From Chrysaora quinquecirrha (Eukaryota > Cnidaria > Scyphozoa > Semaeostomeae > Pelagiidae): a stretch of DNA of 64,000 nt. Below, in pieces: positions 60,446 to 64,000 of the stretch. Made by a program: the position numbers and the translations under genes. The number at the start of each line of letters is the position of its first letter. Within the stretch, counting starts at the first letter, position 1. The notes beneath the pieces are model-generated. The model saw nothing but the letters and a program-made list of their open reading frames with translations, ran no database searches and was not told the DNA's origin. The stretch is from assembly GCA_014526335.1 (NCBI GenBank), contig JACTAT010000040.1, positions 9,617,857-9,681,856 of the forward strand. The letters are read 5' to 3'.

Positions 60446-62596
60446 ATGGATGGAGAAGACTTAGAACGAACGAAAAGAACACGAGCAGGACACCGTGCTG
60501 CAGCAACCCGCTTACAGAACGAAGCCCAAGATATTTTGAATTTAGATGAAGTAGACGAGGATAGTTTAACTCGACTTCAATTAATCGCGGAAACTTTACG
60601 TGGAAAAATAGAAACACTCAAAGAACTCGACGCAAAATTATTGGGAATAATCGAAATTGGAGAAATAGAAACAGAAATAAGTACATCAACAGAAACCGAG
60701 CTGAGAATCAAACAGACAATCAAAAAGATTGAGTCATACGACCATATTTCAGTCGCAGATCAAGAGGAAAATGGATCGCAGTCAGCAACGTCTGATAGAA
60801 GAAGCAGTATTAATCAGATTGAAAATGCCGATGGTATCAGTCATCCTCCTTCATCACGTCCTTCGTCACCAGCATTATCAGAAGCTTCTAATACTTCAAG
60901 CCAACAGAGAGGAGCTGGAAATAAAACAAAGCTGCCTAAAATCACACTACCTAAATTCAGCGGAGAAATTACGAAATTCCTTCCCTTCTGGGAAAGCTTT
61001 GAAAGCATGGTTGATCGAAACGATGATCTCTCACAAGTTGACAAATTCAACTATTTGCAAAGATGCCTAGAAGGCCAAGCAGCTAGAGCGTTAGAGGGTC
61101 TTCCTATCAGAGATTCTACTTACAAGACAGCCATTCAGATTATCAAAGAACGTTTCGGAAATAAGCAGAAAATAATCAGTAGTCATATGGAACAACTTAT
61201 GAAAATAAAAGCATGCGAAAATGAAAACGTTGTTCAATTAAGGATGGTCTATGATCAGATTAAAATCCAGATTCGTGGACTAGAGGCATTGGGGGTCACA
61301 GCTGATAAATACGGCAGTTTATTGATCCCAGTCTTGATGGCCAGATTACCACAACAAATATCTTTGGAAATCGCAAGACATACTTCCCAGGACGTATGGA
61401 GCCTTGGAGAATTGATGGATTTATTAAGAAAGGAAGTAGAAGCGAGAGAAATAAATGAAGAAGTCTCGGTGAAAGAAAAGAAAGGAATTACTTCACGTCA
61501 GTCTCAACCTACAGCGGCATCTCTGACCACAAAAACTAGCAGTTCATCATCAACTTCACCAACATGTGTATTCTGTAACAGAAGGCATTTTTCAGCCCAA
61601 TGTAGAACGGTTACAGATATCAATCAGAGAAAAGAAATCGTCAAAAAGACCGGACGTTGTTTTCGATGTTTAAACTCAGGCCACATCGCCAAGAAATGTG
61701 ACGCAAACGGCCTTTGCAGAATCTGCAATCGCAAACACCATACTTCACTCTGCGAACAGAAGAATGAGAAAAAGAAAGAAGATACTACTAGCATCACCAA
61801 TACAGAAGAACAAGTTACAACTGCTACTTCAGCAAAAGCAAAAGCGAATGGAATTTTGTTGCAAACTGCAAGGACATATGTTTTTTGTCAAAATAACCAT
61901 GATAAATTGCCGGTAAGAATTCTTTTTGACACAGGTAGTCATCGTAGCTACATAAGCACCAGATTATTGAGTAGATTAGGGCTTAAGGCACAAGGCAAAG
62001 AATCGTTAAATCTTAATACGTTCGGATCTAGTAGATTTCGTAAGATAACTTGTGAACGCGTTACTTGCTACCTTGAAACGTTAGGAGGCGAGCGTGTAGA
62101 ACTTGCAGCACTATCGCAACAGCGCATTTGTTCTCCCGTCAAGCCACTGTCAAATGTCTCCAACTTTCCCCAGTTTTCTGGTCTCAGGTTAGCGGATCAG
62201 TTCATAGAAGGTAGTAGAGATAGTGAAGAGATAGACATTTTAATAGGTATGGATCAGTATCATACATTCGTCACAGGTGAAGTTATTAGAGAAGGTAGTT
62301 TGGTAGCTATCCAGAGTAGTTTTGGCTGGATTCTTTCAGGACCTTTAGAGTCTAATTCTGCATTTAGTAACAACATGTTTGTTAATTCTAATCTCATTCT
62401 AGAAGGAATTGATAATGATGATTGTTATTCAAGGGAAACAGAGATAATTGATTCGTTTAAGCAGGCATTTGAACAACATACAGATGAAACACACGAAGAT
62501 GATGACTTGGAAATCGAAAGGAGAAGGTTTGTAGATTCGTGTAAAATTCAATTTAATGGTGAGAGGTATGAAGTGAACCTTCCCCTTCAGAATTGA
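60446..62596 (+). CDS. BEL/Pao retrotransposon gag and protease
   Basis: A 716-residue open frame from a BEL/Pao LTR retroelement. Residues about 1-150 are coiled and Ser-rich. About 170-270 is a DUF1759-type gag region (LPKITLPKFSGE, FWESFESMV, YLQRCLEGQAARALEGL). About 373-440 holds three zinc-knuckle-like Cys/His clusters (CVFCNRRHFSAQC, CFRCLNSGHIAKKC, CRICNRKHHTSLC). The aspartic protease of DUF1758 type follows, with its catalytic motif FDTGSHRSYIS at about 494. It ends at TGA shortly before the reverse transcriptase region, which is in a different frame. BEL/Pao elements normally have one gag-pol frame, so a frame break is likely. Confidence 0.9.
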   Translation: MDGEDLERTKRTRAGHRAAATRLQNEAQDILNLDEVDEDSLTRLQLIAETLRGKIETLKELDAKLLGIIEIGEIETEISTSTETELRIKQTIKKIESYDHISVADQEENGSQSATSDRRSSINQIENADGISHPPSSRPSSPALSEASNTSSQQRGAGNKTKLPKITLPKFSGEITKFLPFWESFESMVDRNDDLSQVDKFNYLQRCLEGQAARALEGLPIRDSTYKTAIQIIKERFGNKQKIISSHMEQLMKIKACENENVVQLRMVYDQIKIQIRGLEALGVTADKYGSLLIPVLMARLPQQISLEIARHTSQDVWSLGELMDLLRKEVEAREINEEVSVKEKKGITSRQSQPTAASLTTKTSSSSSTSPTCVFCNRRHFSAQCRTVTDINQRKEIVKKTGRCFRCLNSGHIAKKCDANGLCRICNRKHHTSLCEQKNEKKKEDTTSITNTEEQVTTATSAKAKANGILLQTARTYVFCQNNHDKLPVRILFDTGSHRSYISTRLLSRLGLKAQGKESLNLNTFGSSRFRKITCERVTCYLETLGGERVELAALSQQRICSPVKPLSNVSNFPQFSGLRLADQFIEGSRDSEEIDILIGMDQYHTFVTGEVIREGSLVAIQSSFGWILSGPLESNSAFSNNMFVNSNLILEGIDNDDCYSRETEIIDSFKQAFEQHTDETHEDDDLEIERRRFVDSCKIQFNGERYEVNLPLQN

Positions 62597-62597
62597 T

Positions 62598-63002
62598 TCG
62601 AAGGAAAATCTTTCGGATAATAGAAATCTTTGTGAAAGGCGTCTTAAATCTTTACATTCTCGTTTAAAAGTTGATGAGCAATTGCTCGAATCTTATGATA
62701 AAGTTTTTCAGGATCAGTTGACTGTGGGCATAATTGAAAGAGTTCCCAAATCAGAAGAAAACAAAGAAGAAGTTTTTGTCTTGCCGCATCACGGAGTTGT
62801 AAAGGAGCAGCGAGAAACGACAAAGTTGAGAATAGTTTTTGACGCAAGTGCAAAATCCTCATCAAATTCATTGTCGCTAAACGACCATCTAGAGGTTGGT
62901 CCCAATTATCTACCACTACTTTTTGATCTTTTGATTTCTTTTAGAAGCCATCCGATTCAAATAGCGGCAGACATACAACAGGCTTTCCAACAGATTCTAT
63001 AA
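62598..63002 (+). pseudogene. BEL/Pao reverse transcriptase, N-terminal remnant
   Basis: Open in a different frame from gag. It shows the linker SLHSRLKVDEQLLESYDKV, then VFVLPHHGVVKEQ, TTKLRIVFDASAKSSSNSLS, LNDHL and AADIQQAFQQI, the first RT motifs including the first catalytic Asp. It stops at TAA right after that motif. The YxDD region, the rest of RT and most of RNase H are missing, so the element cannot reverse transcribe itself. Confidence 0.85.
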
Positions 63003-64000
63003 CGAGTCTTTGTTGGATCAAGAATATCAAACTGTGGAAACAATTTGTAAGGAACAGGGTTGATCAGATTCTAAAACATTCGGATCGTGATCAGTGGAGA
63101 TTCTGTCCAGGAAATCTAAATCCAGCGGATATTCCTTCAAGAGGTATCCGGGGGAGCAAACTCGTCAATAATCAAACATGGTGGATTGGTCCTAAATTTC
63201 TAGTTTTACCACCATCAGAATGGCCTCCATCAGTAGCAACGGATAAACAGCAAGAAATGATCGTAATGGAGGAATCTGTCAAGAACCCCCCAGAATTAAC
63301 GGTTGCACTGATAACTACAAACAATGATGTAGAAAAGGTTAAGGACATACTAGATATGAAGAGGTACAGCAACATAACTAAGGTTATTAGAGTTTTAGCT
63401 TGGGTTCGGAGGTTTATTTCTCGTTGTAGAAAATCTACTGTTAATACAGAGTCGGAGCTAAGTGCTTCAGAGATAATGAGTGCGGAAAATGTATTAATTC
63501 GAAGTGTTCAATCTGAGTGTTTTGATAAGGAGTTACGCTATTTGCGTGGGAATAAGGAAAGTTCGGCAATAAAGGCACCTCAACTTGTGTCGCAATTCAA
63601 CCTTTTCATTGATGACCATGATATCTTAAGATGTAGGACAAGACTCAAAAACGCAGCCGTCAATATTGAAAGTCGGGAACCTATTTTATTACCTTCGAAA
63701 CACATAATTTCTGAATTGATAGTGCAACACTATCATAACCTCGTATTTCATAATGGAATAAGTGAAACCTTAAATGCTATTCGTCACAAATATTGGATTT
63801 TACGAGGACGAGAAACTGTTAAGAAACTGGTGAGGAGATGTATCACTTGTAAACGATTGGAGGGTATAGCTTTCAAAACAATACCACTTAATGATTTACC
63901 GAATATTCGTGTTGATGATGGACCTCCTTTTATTAATACAGGTATAGATTTCGCAGGGCCTTTGTTCATTGAGGATCCTCGCACGAAATTGAATTCAAAG
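63003..64000 (+). pseudogene. BEL/Pao RNase H end and integrase N-terminus, runs off window
   Basis: A third frame, open to the window end, resumes at the end of the RNase H region (WKQFVRNRV, NPADIPSRG), followed by the linker and the integrase zinc-binding domain with His/Cys ligands (HYHNLVFHNG ... CITCK), and the start of the integrase core (GIDFAGPL, whose Asp is the first catalytic residue). The junction near 63002 marks an internal deletion relative to a full element. The remainder and the 3' LTR lie beyond base 64000. Confidence 0.85.

Overview
This is a eukaryotic, intron-rich, AT-rich nuclear window. It has GT-AG introns, no operons, single-copy animal genes, tRNA-derived SINEs, many MITE-like elements and a BEL/Pao retroelement. 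The recognisable genes (TBP, SLC35B2, EIF1AD, KPTN, a class A GPCR, an EML5/6 first exon, BAAT/acyl-CoA thioesterase genes, TOGARAM1) point to an animal. Vertebrate-like exon phases with invertebrate-type repeats suggest an early-branching or marine invertebrate, perhaps a cnidarian; that placement is inference.

Layout. 1-2.0 kb: minus-strand 5' part of TBP, running off the left edge. 2.2-4.6 kb: plus-strand SLC35B2 (PAPS transporter), head to head with TBP. 5.4-8.1 kb: minus-strand EIF1AD in five exons that join to exactly 600 nt. 8.8-19.3 kb: plus-strand KPTN (kaptin, KICSTOR subunit), head to head with EIF1AD, with introns full of MITEs. 24.0-26.2 kb: a two-exon rhodopsin-class GPCR. 27.6 kb: an isolated first coding exon of an EML5/6-type gene. 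27.9-31.3 kb: a giant imperfect palindrome, both arms holding tandem ~160-bp units. 32.6-33.1 kb: an assembly gap. 35.2-39.2 kb: a truncated BAAT-like copy followed by a two-exon BAAT-like gene with a frameshift. 41.0-57.9 kb: a TOGARAM1-type cilium TOG gene (C-terminal TOG domains, long charged coiled coil). 58.4-58.8 kb: a 30-bp tandem array. 60.4-64.0 kb: a BEL/Pao element, frame-broken and internally deleted, running off the right edge.

The genes have unrelated roles: transcription initiation, Golgi sulfation, ribosome maturation, lysosomal nutrient sensing, signalling, lipid conjugation and ciliary microtubules. They do not form one pathway. The main structural interest is two head-to-head gene pairs, the large palindrome beside an orphan EML exon, a MITE whose end coincides with a splice donor, and a GC-AG intron supported by reading frame. 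I see no new multi-gene system; the palindrome is the best candidate for something undescribed.
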